64,000 nucleotides of DNA, taken from Streptomyces nymphaeiformis. GTDB taxonomy: Bacteria > Actinomycetota > Actinomycetes > Streptomycetales > Streptomycetaceae. Under the pieces are notes generated by a model that made no database searches, was not told where the DNA came from, and worked only from the letters and a program-made list of their open reading frames with translations. Location of the stretch: contig NZ_JACHJY010000005.1 in the NCBI RefSeq assembly GCF_014203895.1, positions 186,001-250,000 of the forward strand, written 5' to 3'. The translations under genes and the position numbers were made by a program. Below, piece after piece: positions 35,166 to 45,300 of the stretch (the stretch's first letter is position 1; every line of letters begins with the position of its first letter).

Positions 35166-36755
35166 TCAGATCAGGTTGACCGAGCGGGCCGAGGCCGCGC
35201 CGATCTCCTCCGCGATCTCCGCGATCACGGAGGCCGGGACGGTGTCGTCCACGGTGAGCACGACGAGCGCCTCGCCGCCCTCCTCCGCGCGGGAGACCTG
35301 CATGCCGGCGATGTTCATACCGGCCTCGCCGAGGATCCGGCCGACGGTGCCGACGACGCCCGGGCGGTCCTCGTAGCGCAGCACGACCATGTGGTCGGCG
35401 AGCGCCAGGTCCACGTCGTAGTCGCCGACCGCGACGATCTTCTGCAGGTGCTTGGGGCCGGCCAGCGTGCCGGAGACCGAGACCTCCTGGCCGTCCGACA
35501 GGGTGCCGCGCACGGTGACCATGTTGCGGTGGTCGGGCGACTCGGAGCTCGTCGTCAGGCGCACCTCGACACCGCGCTCCTGCGCGAACAGCGGGGCGTT
35601 GACGTACGACACGGTCTCGTCGACCACGTCCTCGAACACGCCCTTGAGCGCGGAGAGTTCGAGCACCTTCACGTCGTGCTGGGTGATCTCGCCGTAGACC
35701 TCGACGTCGAGCCGGGCCGCGACCTCGCCCGCGAGGGCGGTGAAGATCCGGCCGAGCTTCTCGGCGAGCGGCAGGCCCGGCTTCACGTCCTCCGCGATGA
35801 CACCGCCCTGGACGTTGACCGCGTCCGGGACCAGCTCGCCCGCGAGCGCCAGGCGAACCGACCTGGCGACGGCGATGCCCGCCTTCTCCTGGGCCTCGTC
35901 CGTGGAGGCGCCGAGGTGCGGGGTGCAGACGACCTGGTCGAGCTCGAAGAGCGGGGAGTCCGTGCAGGGCTCCTTCGCGTACACGTCGAGGCCGGCGCCG
36001 GCGACCCGGCCCTCCTTTATGGCCGAGTACAGCGCGGCCTCGTCCACGATCCCGCCGCGCGCGGCGTTGACGATGCGGACCGACGGCTTGACCTTGTGCA
36101 GCGCCTCGTCGCCGATGAGACCGATGGTCTCCGGGGTCTTGGGCAGGTGGACGGTGATGAAGTCGGCGACCTCCAGGAGCTCGTCCAGGGCCAGCAGCTT
36201 CACCCCCATCTGGGCGGCGCGGGCCGGCTGCACGTAGGGGTCGTACGCGACGATCTTCATGCCGAAGGCGGACATGCGCTGGGCGACCAGGACGCCGATG
36301 CGGCCGAGGCCGACGACGCCGAGGGTCTTCTCGCTGAGCTCGACGCCCGTGTACTTCGAGCGCTTCCACTCGCCGTTCTTCAGCGCGGTGTTGGCCTGCG
36401 GGATGTTGCGCGCGGTGGCGACGAGCAGGCCGCAGGCGAGCTCGGCCGCGGTCACGATGTTGGACGTCGGGGCGTTCACGACCATCACGCCGGCCTTGGT
36501 GGCGGCGGAGACGTCGACGTTGTCCAGACCGACACCGGCGCGGGCCACGACCCGGAGCTTGTTCGCGGCGGCGATGGCCTCGGCGTCGACCTTGGTCGCG
36601 GAGCGGACCAGGATCGCGTCCACATCGGCGATGGCGGGGATCAGCTCGGCCCGGTCGGCGCCGTTGCAGTGCCGGATCTCGAAGTCCGGTCCCAGGGCGT
36701 CGACGGTGGCGGGCGACAGCTCTTCAGCGATGAGTACGACAGGTTTCGAGCTCAC
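35166..36755 (-). CDS. serA: D-3-phosphoglycerate dehydrogenase
   Basis: 529 residues from the GTG at 36755, the usual length for the actinobacterial (type 1, long) form; GAGGA precedes it. Substrate domain, then the NAD-binding Rossmann segment TLGVVGLGRIGVLVAQRM, catalytic Arg in NAARGGIVDE, Glu in VYAKEP and His in CTPHLGAST. About 320-455 is the allosteric substrate-binding (ASB) domain and 455-529 the ACT domain (VVLRYEDRPGVVGTVGRIL) that binds serine. It catalyses the first step of serine synthesis. It follows ilvC on the same strand after a hairpin and is followed by the TetR operator repeat. Confidence 0.97.
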   Translation of the reverse strand: MSSKPVVLIAEELSPATVDALGPDFEIRHCNGADRAELIPAIADVDAILVRSATKVDAEAIAAANKLRVVARAGVGLDNVDVSAATKAGVMVVNAPTSNIVTAAELACGLLVATARNIPQANTALKNGEWKRSKYTGVELSEKTLGVVGLGRIGVLVAQRMSAFGMKIVAYDPYVQPARAAQMGVKLLALDELLEVADFITVHLPKTPETIGLIGDEALHKVKPSVRIVNAARGGIVDEAALYSAIKEGRVAGAGLDVYAKEPCTDSPLFELDQVVCTPHLGASTDEAQEKAGIAVARSVRLALAGELVPDAVNVQGGVIAEDVKPGLPLAEKLGRIFTALAGEVAARLDVEVYGEITQHDVKVLELSALKGVFEDVVDETVSYVNAPLFAQERGVEVRLTTSSESPDHRNMVTVRGTLSDGQEVSVSGTLAGPKHLQKIVAVGDYDVDLALADHMVVLRYEDRPGVVGTVGRILGEAGMNIAGMQVSRAEEGGEALVVLTVDDTVPASVIAEIAEEIGAASARSVNLI

Positions 36756-36950
36756 GTGAGTCCTCACAGAGGCAGTGCGGACGGCCGTCCCGACGGCCGC
36801 AGGCGGTGGAGGGGGCTTGCCGCGTGAAAGCGCACGACGCTGTGGGCCAGACGCGATGTTGTTGAGCAGTGTAGTGGTGCATCGGCGCTGTTCATGCGCC
36901 TCGTTGGAAGGATCACCCGTCCGTGGTTGGACGGGGTGTCCAACGATGCG

Positions 36951-36983
36951 GCCGGGGGCCGGACACGGTGTCCGGCCCCCGGC
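36951..36983 (-). terminator. Terminator hairpin after ilvC
   Basis: GCCGGGGGCCGGACAC pairs with GTGTCCGGCCCCCGGC (14 or more bp, small loop) directly after the ilvC stop at 36992. A second, weaker fold (CGTTGGA...TCCAACG with CCGTCC-N6-GGACGG inside) lies between it and serA at 36902-36945. I see no gene in 36756-36950, which is the serA 5' region. Confidence 0.8.
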
Positions 36984-36991
36984 CCGAAGGC

Positions 36992-37993
<1,002 letters not shown>

Positions 37994-38112
37994 TGGGATT
38001 CTCCTTGAGGTGCTGGTGTTGCGTCCCACCGTACGGCGGGGTGCGGGAGGAAAGTTTTCGGGTCTCGTCAGTCGGACCGCCGGACGGACCGGCGGTTGAC
38101 CGTCGACGACTC

Positions 38113-38640
38113 TCAGGCGCTGCGGTCGAGGGCCCGCAGGGACCGGTCCGTGATGGACCGGGCGCCACGCCCTATGGCGATCGTGCCGGACTGCACGAGC
38201 TCCTTGATGCCGAACTGCTCCAGCATCTTGAGCATCGCTTCGAGCTTGTCACTCGAACCGGTGGCCTCGATGGTGACCGCCTCGGGCGAGACGTCCACCG
38301 TCTTGGCGCGGAACAGCTGCACGATCTCGACGATCTGGGAGCGGGTCTCGTTGTCGGCGCGGACCTTCACCAGGACGAGCTCGCGCTGGATCGCAGCGCT
38401 GGGCTCGAGTTCGACGATCTTCAGGACGTTGACCAGCTTGTTGAGCTGCTTGGTGACCTGCTCCAGGGGCAGGTCCTCGACACCGACCACGATGGTGATC
38501 CGGGAGATGTCGGGGTGTTCGGTGACGCCCACGGCGAGGGAGTCGATGTTGAAGCCGCGGCGGGAGAACAGGGCGGCGATCCGGGCGAGGATGCCGGGCG
38601 TGTTCTCGACGAGAACGGAGAGCGTGTGCTTGGTGGACAT
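38113..38640 (-). CDS. ilvN: Acetolactate synthase small (regulatory) subunit
   Basis: 175 residues: an ACT domain first (MSTKHTLSVLVENTPGILAR-IAALFSRRGFNIDSLAVG, ISRITIVV, LEQVTKQLNKLVNVLKI) and a C-terminal ALS_ss domain (VRADNETRSQIVEIVQLFRA, TGSSDKLEAMLKMLEQFGIK). It binds valine and tunes the catalytic subunit. It begins 31 bases after ilvB. Length and order match the usual ilvBNC cluster. Confidence 0.97.
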   Translation of the reverse strand: MSTKHTLSVLVENTPGILARIAALFSRRGFNIDSLAVGVTEHPDISRITIVVGVEDLPLEQVTKQLNKLVNVLKIVELEPSAAIQRELVLVKVRADNETRSQIVEIVQLFRAKTVDVSPEAVTIEATGSSDKLEAMLKMLEQFGIKELVQSGTIAIGRGARSITDRSLRALDRSA

Positions 38641-38671
38641 GTCTGGGTCTCTTCCTTTTCGCTCTGCGCGC

Positions 38672-40516
38672 TCAGTCGTCTTCGCCGTCGCCGAAGTCGG
38701 GGCGGACGCCCCGCGCGGCCATGACCTCGTCGTTCGAGGTGCCGGCGGCGACCATCGGCCAGACCTGGGCGTCCTCGTGGACGATGAAGTCGATCACGAC
38801 CGGGCGGTCGTTGATGGCGTTGGCCTCGGCGATGACCTTGTCCAGGTCGGCCGGGTCCTCACAGCGCAGGGCGACACAGCCCATGGCCTCGGAGAGCTTG
38901 ACGAAGTCGGGGACGCGGGTGCCCTTGTTCGCCTGGATGTCGTCCGGTCCGGAGTGCAGGACCGTGTTGGAGTAGCGCTGGTTGTAGAAGAGCGTCTGCC
39001 ACTGCCGGACCATGCCCAGGGCGCCGTTGTTGATGATGGCGACCTTGATCGGGATGTTGTTCAGGGCGCAGGTGGTGAGCTCCTGGTTGGTCATCTGGAA
39101 GCAGCCGTCGCCGTCGACCGCCCAGACCGTGCGGTCCGGCATGCCGGCCTTGGCGCCCATCGCGGCGGGGACCGCGTAGCCCATCGTTCCGGCGCCGCCG
39201 GAGTTCAGCCAGGTGGCCGGCTGCTCGTAGTCGATGAAGTGGGCGGCCCACATCTGGTGCTGGCCGACGCCCGCGGCGAAGATCGTGCCCTCGGGGGCGA
39301 GCTGGCCGATGCGCTGGATGACCTGCTGCGGCGAGAGGCTGCCGTCCTCCGGCAGGTCGTAGCCGAGCGGGTAGGTCTCGCGCCAGCGGTTCAGGTCGCT
39401 CCACCAGGCGGTGTAGTCGCCCTTGTTGCCCTCGCTGTGCTCGGCCTGGACGGCCTGGACCAGGTCGGCGATGACCTCGCGGGCGTCACCGACGATCGGG
39501 ACGTCGGCGGCGCGGTTCTTGCCGATCTCGGCCGGGTCGATGTCCGCGTGGACGATCTTGGCGTACGGGGCGAAGCTGTCGAGCCTGCCGGTGACGCGGT
39601 CGTCGAAGCGGGCGCCGAGGGCGACGATCAGGTCGGCCTTCTGCAGCGCGGTGACGGCGGTGACCGCGCCGTGCATGCCGGGCATGCCGACGTGCAGCGG
39701 GTGGCTGTCGGGGAACGCGCCGAGCGCCATCAGGGTGGTGGTGACCGGGGCGCCGGTGAGCTCGGCGAGGATCCTCAGCTCGGCGGTGGCGCCGGACTTG
39801 ATGACACCGCCGCCGACGTAGAGCACGGGCCGCTTGGCGGCGCTGATCAGCTTGGCGGCCTCGCGGATCTGCTTGGCGTGCGGCTTGGTCACCGGGCGGT
39901 AGCCGGGCAGGTCCGTCTGCGGCGGCCAGCTGAAGGTGGTCTTCGCCTGGAGGGCGTCCTTGGCGATGTCGACCAGGACCGGGCCGGGGCGGCCGGTGGA
40001 GGCGATGTGGAAGGCCTCGGCGATCGTCCGCGGGATGTCCTCGGCCTTGGTGACGAGGAAGTTGTGCTTGGTGATCGGCATCGTGATGCCGCAGATGTCC
40101 GCCTCCTGGAAGGCGTCCGTGCCGATCGCCTTCGAGGCGACCTGGCCGGTGATCGCGACCAGCGGGACCGAGTCCATGTGCGCGTCGGCGATCGGGGTGA
40201 CCAGGTTGGTCGCGCCGGGGCCGGAGGTCGCCATGCAGACGCCGACCTTGCCGGTGGCCTGGGCGTAACCGGTGGCGGCGTGGCCCGCCCCCTGCTCGTG
40301 GCGGACGAGGATGTGACGCACCCGCTGCGAGTCCATCATCGGGTCGTAGGCGGGGAGGATCGCGCCGCCGGGAATGCCGAAGACGGTGTCGGCGCCCACT
40401 TCCTCGAGAGAACGGATGAGGGACTGCGCACCCGTGACGTGCTCGACGGTGGTGGCGGGCTGCGCGCCGTTACGGGGCCGCGGCTGCGGATGGTGCCCGG
40501 TGGCCTGCTCGGTCAT
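38672..40516 (-). CDS. ilvB: Acetolactate synthase large (catalytic) subunit
   Basis: 614 residues from ATG 40516 (an ATG two codons upstream is also in frame). Thiamine-diphosphate enzyme: catalytic Glu in ILVRHEQGAGHAATGYAQAT, GPGATNLVTPIADAHMDSVP, central FAD/nucleotide-like domain, and the ThDP motif GDGCFQMTNQELTTCALNN ending IAIINN-like VAIINN. It condenses pyruvate to acetolactate or with 2-oxobutyrate to acetohydroxybutyrate. A leader peptide and terminator upstream indicate attenuation. Confidence 0.98.
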   Translation of the reverse strand: MTEQATGHHPQPRPRNGAQPATTVEHVTGAQSLIRSLEEVGADTVFGIPGGAILPAYDPMMDSQRVRHILVRHEQGAGHAATGYAQATGKVGVCMATSGPGATNLVTPIADAHMDSVPLVAITGQVASKAIGTDAFQEADICGITMPITKHNFLVTKAEDIPRTIAEAFHIASTGRPGPVLVDIAKDALQAKTTFSWPPQTDLPGYRPVTKPHAKQIREAAKLISAAKRPVLYVGGGVIKSGATAELRILAELTGAPVTTTLMALGAFPDSHPLHVGMPGMHGAVTAVTALQKADLIVALGARFDDRVTGRLDSFAPYAKIVHADIDPAEIGKNRAADVPIVGDAREVIADLVQAVQAEHSEGNKGDYTAWWSDLNRWRETYPLGYDLPEDGSLSPQQVIQRIGQLAPEGTIFAAGVGQHQMWAAHFIDYEQPATWLNSGGAGTMGYAVPAAMGAKAGMPDRTVWAVDGDGCFQMTNQELTTCALNNIPIKVAIINNGALGMVRQWQTLFYNQRYSNTVLHSGPDDIQANKGTRVPDFVKLSEAMGCVALRCEDPADLDKVIAEANAINDRPVVIDFIVHEDAQVWPMVAAGTSNDEVMAARGVRPDFGDGEDD

Positions 40517-40597
40517 CAGCATCTCTTCTCGAAGCAGAGGGTTTTTGCGAGGTGTTTTGCAGGGGTTTGCGTCGTTTTTGGGGTGAGCCGGTGCAAC

Positions 40598-40631
40598 AAA
40601 AAACCCCTCGTGCCGTGAGGCAAGCGAGGGG
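40598..40631 (-). terminator. Attenuator terminator upstream of ilvB
   Basis: On the minus strand CCCCTCG...CGAGGGG forms a stem, extended inside by TGCC/GGCA, and is followed directly by six U (AAAAAA at 40598-40603 on the plus strand). It lies about 45 bases after the leader peptide stop and 80 bases before ilvB. Confidence 0.85.
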
Positions 40632-40675
40632 AGCGCGTCGGGTGCGTTTCAAGCGGGCTTTCTTCAGGCCCGGCT

Positions 40676-40717
40676 TCAGCCGACGCGCTTTCCAAGTACG
40701 AGAATTCGGGTGCGCAT
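40676..40717 (-). CDS. ilvB leader peptide MRTRILVLGKRVG
   Basis: A 13-codon frame with consecutive Ile-Leu-Val-Leu codons plus a later Val, ending in TGA. ATG 40717 has GGAGG about 10 bases upstream. Together with the terminator this is a classic branched-chain amino acid attenuator: shortage of charged tRNA stalls the ribosome on the control codons and would favour an antiterminator. Confidence 0.85.
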   Translation of the reverse strand: MRTRILVLGKRVG

Positions 40718-40750
40718 GGCACTGACCCTCCCTCTCCGGCCTCACCACTG

Positions 40751-43700
40751 TCAAGTGGGTGGGACAGGCGTCTCAGTATGTGAGCCGATCGGGGGACGGT
40801 TTCCGACACGGACCGGGACCGCTCCGGGCAGTGGGTATTCGTCCCGTACGAGGGCCCTGCGCAGGCGGTACTCGTCGAGCGGGCCCGAGAAGGCCATGCC
40901 CTGGGCGTGCGTGCAGCCCATCGCGCGCAGGGCGACGACCTGCTCCGGGACGTCGACTCCGTCGGCGACGGTCTGCATGCCGAGCTCGCCGGCGATGCGC
41001 AGCACCCCGCGGGTGATCTTGCGGAGCCTGGCCGACTCGACGACGCCTTCGACGAGCCCCCGGTCCAGCTTCAGTATGTCGACGGGGAGCCTCCGCAGGG
41101 CGTTGATCGCCACGTGTCCGCTGCCGAAGCCGTCGAGCGCGATCCGCACCCCGAGCCTGCGCAGCGCGACCAGGCGCTGCTCCAGCTCGTCGAGGGAGGT
41201 CCGGGGGTCGCTGTCGGCGAGCTCGACGATCAGCGAGCCGGACGGCAGCCCGTGCCGGGTGAGGAGCGACTCGACCGAGCCGAGCGGCAGCGAGCGGTCC
41301 AGGAGGCGCCGGGCGGAGAGCCGGATGGACACGGGCGCGCGGTGTCCGATTCCCGCCCGCTCGGCGGCCTGCTCCACGGCCTCCTCCAGGAGCCAGCGGC
41401 CGAGCTCGGCGGTGCGCTCCCCGTCGTCGGTGACGCGGAGGTACTCGGCCGGGGTGAAGAGGATGCCCTGGCTGGAGCGCCAGCGCGCCTGGGCGCTGAC
41501 GGCGGAGATCCGGCCGGTGGCGAGGTCGACGACCGGCTGGTGGAGCAGGGCGAACTCGCCGTCGTGCAGTGCGGAGCGCAGCCGGGCGGTCAGCTCGGTG
41601 CGCCGGACGACCTCGGCCTGCATCTGCGGGGCGTAGAGCTCGACGCGGTCCTTGCCTGCGGCCTTGGCCCGGTACATGGCCAGGTCGGCGTTGCGCAGCA
41701 GGTCGCCGGCCTCGATGCCGGGCTCGGCGAAGGCGACGCCGATGGAGGCGGCGACCCGCACCTCGTTGCCCCCGTCGACGCGGTAGGGCTGGGAGAGGGT
41801 GAGCCGGAGCCGGTCGGCGATCTCCTGGACCTGGTTGCGGCGGGCCGCCCGGTCGCGGCCGCCGTCGCCGAGGATGAGCGCGGCGAACTCGTCGCCGCCG
41901 AGCCGGGCGGCGGTGTCCCCGGCCCGTACGGAGTCGTGGAGGCGGCGGGCGGCCTGGACGAGGAGGTCGTCGCCCGCCTGGTGGCCGAGGCGGTCGTTGA
42001 CCCCCTTGAAGCCGTCCAGGTCGATGAAGAGCACGGCGGTGCCGGGGTCGGAGGAGCGGCGGCCGCCGAGCGCCTGCCGGACCCGCCGGGTGAAGAGGGC
42101 CCGGTTGGGCAGGTCGGTGAGCGGGTCGTGCTCGGCGTTGTGCTGCAACTGGGCCTGGAGGCGGACGCGTTCGGTGACGTCGCGGCTGTTGAAGATCAGG
42201 CCGCCCTGGTGCCGGTTGACGGTCGACTCGACGTTGAGCCAGTCGCCGCGGCCCGAGCGGAAGCGGCACTCGATCCGGGTGGTGGGTTCCTCGGCGGGCG
42301 AGACGGCGAGGAAGCGCCGCACCTCGTGGACGACGGCGCCGAGGTCCTCGGGGTGGATGAGCGAGGAGAGCTCGGAGCCGATGAGCTCCTCGGCGTCCCG
42401 TCCGTACACGCCGGAGGCGGCCGGGCTGACGTAGCGGAGCGTCCCGGTGGGCGCGGCGATCATGATGACGTCGCTGGAGCCCTGCACGAGCGACCTGAAG
42501 TGGTTCTCCTTCTGGGCCAGTTCGTGGGTGAGGGCGATGTTGTCGAGGAGCATGATGCCCTGCCGTACGACGAGGGCGAGGACCACCGTGCAGCCGGTGA
42601 GGACGACGACGCGGTCGGGCCGGCGCCCCTCCACGACGTTGTACAGGATGCCGAGGGTGCAGACCGCGGCGGCGAGGTACGGGGTGAGGGCGGCGAGCGA
42701 GCCTGCGACCGGGCGGCTGTGGAGCCGGGGACCGCGCACGGCGGCCGCGCCGTCCGGCGGGCGGCGCACGCCCCAGGGCGCGTAGGCCAGCAGCAGGGAG
42801 CCGGCGAACCAGCCGGCGTCGAGGAGCTGCCCCGAGGCGTAGCTCTCGCGGAGCAGCGGCGAGGTGAACAGGGCGTCGCACAGCACGGTCAGGGCGAGTG
42901 CGGCGATCGCGGTGTTGGTCGCCGAGCGGTTCGCCTGGGAGCGGCGGAAGTGCAGGACGAGGACCATGCTGACGAGCACGATGTCGAGGAGTGGGTACGC
43001 GAGCGACAGCGCGGCCTGGGAGACGGACTCGCCCTCGACGTGCGCGGTGCGGGCGAGGGCGAGGCTCCAGGAGAGCGTGAGCAGGGAGCCGCCGATGAGC
43101 CAGGCGTCGAGCCCCAGGCACACCCAGCCGGCCCGGGTGACGGGCTTCTTGGCGAGAACGAGGAGGCCGACGATGGCGGGCGGCGCGAAGAGCAGGAAGC
43201 AGAGGTCGGCGACGGAGAAGTCCGGCACGTCGGTGCGGAGCACGACCTCGTACCAGCCCCAGACGGCGTTCCCCGCGGCCGCCATGAAGGAGGAGAAGGC
43301 GAAGAGCAGCCAGGCCGGGCGGGCGCTGTCGCGGTGGGCCCGGCCGTAGAGGAGGCAGGAGACGGCGGCGGTGAGCGCGGCGGCGCTGAGCCCGAAGTCG
43401 CCCATGAAGAGCGCCAGTCGGGGGGAGCCCCAGCCGAGGGACGCACCGGTGGTGTAGCCCGCGCAGAGGAGTCCGAGGGCGACCTGGGCGACGGCCCCGC
43501 CGAGGCGGGGGCGCCCGGGGTCCGGGTGGCCGGAGCCGCCGGTGGCGGGGCGGCGCGTGAGGACCGCCCCGGGCGCGCTCACCGGCTCCTCCGGTGCCGG
43601 CCCGCCGCACCCGACCGCGTCGTGCGGCCGCGCCGCCGGTTCGTCGCCCCGCCCGGGGGCGTGCCCGTCGCAGCCGTGCGGGCGGGCGGAGTCCCGTACG

Positions 43701-44089
43701 GCGGGCGGGACGGGCGGCCGGCCGGCCGCGCGGGCGTCGGCGGCCCGGTGTGGCGGCGCGGCGCCGTCGGCTCCGGTCGTGGCGCCCCGCCCGGGGCCCC
43801 TCGGCGCGGCGGCGGCGCGGCCGTGACGACCCGGCCCGGCGTCCGGCGCCGCGGCGGCGACATCACGGCCGTGGGCGTCGCGCCCGGTGTCCGGCGTCGC
43901 GGCGGCGACATCGCGGTCTTGCGCGTCCCGGCCGCCGTCCGGCGGGGTCGCGGCGCGTGGCGGTCGGCGCGGTGCCGCCTGGTCCGGCACCGAGGGTGCG
44001 AGGCGCGGCGGCGGTGTCGCCGCGTCGGATCGTCGGTCTTCCGGCCGTGCTCCACCCGTCGCCCCCCTCGGAATCTGATGACCCGTCAC
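40751..44089 (-). CDS. Membrane PAS-GGDEF-EAL protein (diguanylate cyclase with degenerate EAL; CdgC-like)
   Basis: About 1112 residues; the GTG at 44089 is preferred (GGGGAG upstream), a longer GTG start at 44158 is open. Order: Pro/Ala-rich disordered N-terminus (about 1-190), roughly ten membrane helices, a PAS domain (HFRSLVQGSSDVIMIAAPTG), GGDEF domain (HDPLTDLPNRALF ... RLGGDEFAALI), EAL domain. The cyclase motif is intact, with an RAGD inhibitory site five residues before it. The EAL domain is damaged: EALVRW is SAQARW, DDFG is DGFG, and the VNLSA Asn is Arg in IRLSARR, so phosphodiesterase activity is unlikely. From memory it resembles S. coelicolor SCO5511/CdgC. It probably makes c-di-GMP to control development. 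Confidence 0.9.
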   Translation of the reverse strand: MTGHQIPRGATGGARPEDRRSDAATPPPRLAPSVPDQAAPRRPPRAATPPDGGRDAQDRDVAAATPDTGRDAHGRDVAAAAPDAGPGRHGRAAAAPRGPGRGATTGADGAAPPHRAADARAAGRPPVPPAVRDSARPHGCDGHAPGRGDEPAARPHDAVGCGGPAPEEPVSAPGAVLTRRPATGGSGHPDPGRPRLGGAVAQVALGLLCAGYTTGASLGWGSPRLALFMGDFGLSAAALTAAVSCLLYGRAHRDSARPAWLLFAFSSFMAAAGNAVWGWYEVVLRTDVPDFSVADLCFLLFAPPAIVGLLVLAKKPVTRAGWVCLGLDAWLIGGSLLTLSWSLALARTAHVEGESVSQAALSLAYPLLDIVLVSMVLVLHFRRSQANRSATNTAIAALALTVLCDALFTSPLLRESYASGQLLDAGWFAGSLLLAYAPWGVRRPPDGAAAVRGPRLHSRPVAGSLAALTPYLAAAVCTLGILYNVVEGRRPDRVVVLTGCTVVLALVVRQGIMLLDNIALTHELAQKENHFRSLVQGSSDVIMIAAPTGTLRYVSPAASGVYGRDAEELIGSELSSLIHPEDLGAVVHEVRRFLAVSPAEEPTTRIECRFRSGRGDWLNVESTVNRHQGGLIFNSRDVTERVRLQAQLQHNAEHDPLTDLPNRALFTRRVRQALGGRRSSDPGTAVLFIDLDGFKGVNDRLGHQAGDDLLVQAARRLHDSVRAGDTAARLGGDEFAALILGDGGRDRAARRNQVQEIADRLRLTLSQPYRVDGGNEVRVAASIGVAFAEPGIEAGDLLRNADLAMYRAKAAGKDRVELYAPQMQAEVVRRTELTARLRSALHDGEFALLHQPVVDLATGRISAVSAQARWRSSQGILFTPAEYLRVTDDGERTAELGRWLLEEAVEQAAERAGIGHRAPVSIRLSARRLLDRSLPLGSVESLLTRHGLPSGSLIVELADSDPRTSLDELEQRLVALRRLGVRIALDGFGSGHVAINALRRLPVDILKLDRGLVEGVVESARLRKITRGVLRIAGELGMQTVADGVDVPEQVVALRAMGCTHAQGMAFSGPLDEYRLRRALVRDEYPLPGAVPVRVGNRPPIGSHTETPVPPT

Positions 44090-44259
44090 TTCGCTCCCCA
44101 GCGTCAGCCCGTACTCGACGCAGTCCCCCGACACGGGACGATACACCAGGACCGTCACTCAGGGACAGGGCCGCAGTACTCTCCGTGACGACCAGGGGGC
44201 TTGTGTGCGGCGCGTGTCGGGGGCGTGCTTCACCCGCCCGGCCGAACGCGATCCTCCGG

Positions 44260-45225
44260 TCAGCCGGTGGTGAGCAGGACGTTGGCCAGTTCCTCGCCCG
44301 CCGCGAACCGCCGCAGCTGTCCCGCGATCAGCCGCTTCGCCCTCGGCATGAAGGCCGAAGTGGAACCACCCACATGGGGACTGATCAGGACACCGGGAGC
44401 GTGCCACAAAGGATGCCCGGCCGGCAGCGGTTCCGGGTCGGTGACATCGAGCGCCGCCTTGATCCTGCCGCCCTCGACCTCCTTGAGCAGTGCGTTCGTG
44501 TCGACGACCGGCCCCCGGGCGACGTTCACGAGGAGCGCCCCGTCCTTCATCCGTCCGAGGAACCCGGCGTCGGCGAGATGCGTGGTCCCGGGCGTGAGCG
44601 GAGTGGACAGCACGACCACGTCCGCCTCCGGGAGCAGCGCCGGCAGGTCCGTCAGGGCGTGCACCGGGCCGCGCTCCGTGGTGCGCGCGGAGCGTGCGAC
44701 GCGCGCCACCCGCGCGCACTCGAAGGGCGCGAGCCGGTCCTCGATGGCGGCGCCGATCGATCCGTACCCGACGATGAGGACGGACTTGTCGGCGAGGGCC
44801 GGGTAGAAGCCGGCCCGCCACTCCTCGGCGTCCTGGCCGCGCACGAATCCCGGGATGCCGCGCAGCGAGGCGAGGATCAGGGCGAGCGTCAGCTCGGCGG
44901 TGCTGGCCTCGTGGACGCCCTTCGCGTTGCAGAGGGCGACCCCCGGCCGCAGCGAGCCGATGCCCGGCGTGACGTGGTCGATGCCGGCGGACAGGGTCTG
45001 CACCACCCGGAGGGAGGTCATCCCGGCCAGCGGCCGTACGGCGATCTCCGAGCCCTTCATGTACGGGACGACGTAGAACGCGCAGCGCGCCGGATCGGCG
45101 GGGAACTCGGGACCGCCGTCCCAGAAGCGGTAGTTCAGGCCCGCCCCGCCCGGCGCCGGGAGCCCCTCGATCTCGTCCGCCGGGATGGGAAGCCACACGT
45201 CAGCGGTCGTGTCTTCGAATCTCAT
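44260..45225 (-). CDS. D-isomer-specific 2-hydroxyacid dehydrogenase
   Basis: 321 residues from ATG 45225. Rossmann motif SVLIVGYGSIGAAIEDRLAP, catalytic Arg in LLVNVARGPVVDTNALL, Glu in VTDPEPLPAGHPLW, and His in LISPHVGGSTSAF. A sequence around AGIDHVTPGIGSLRPGVALCNAKG is typical of the glyoxylate/hydroxypyruvate-reductase-like subgroup. Substrate not predictable. Divergent from the aldo/keto reductase gene. Confidence 0.92.
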   Translation of the reverse strand: MRFEDTTADVWLPIPADEIEGLPAPGGAGLNYRFWDGGPEFPADPARCAFYVVPYMKGSEIAVRPLAGMTSLRVVQTLSAGIDHVTPGIGSLRPGVALCNAKGVHEASTAELTLALILASLRGIPGFVRGQDAEEWRAGFYPALADKSVLIVGYGSIGAAIEDRLAPFECARVARVARSARTTERGPVHALTDLPALLPEADVVVLSTPLTPGTTHLADAGFLGRMKDGALLVNVARGPVVDTNALLKEVEGGRIKAALDVTDPEPLPAGHPLWHAPGVLISPHVGGSTSAFMPRAKRLIAGQLRRFAAGEELANVLLTTG

Positions 45226-45300
45226 GACCGGGAGGCTATGCGAAGAATCCCGTGCCTCATTGGTTACTTTGGGAGGCGGCACAGGGAGGGGTACCGGCAG

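Noticed and set aside
36756..36950. Possible riboswitch upstream of serA
   Set aside because: Hairpins are present but no conserved riboswitch core is recognisable.
40749..40754. TTGACA on the minus strand as the ilvB promoter -35
   Set aside because: A matching -10 would fall on the leader Shine-Dalgarno and too close to the leader start codon, so the hexamer is probably fortuitous.
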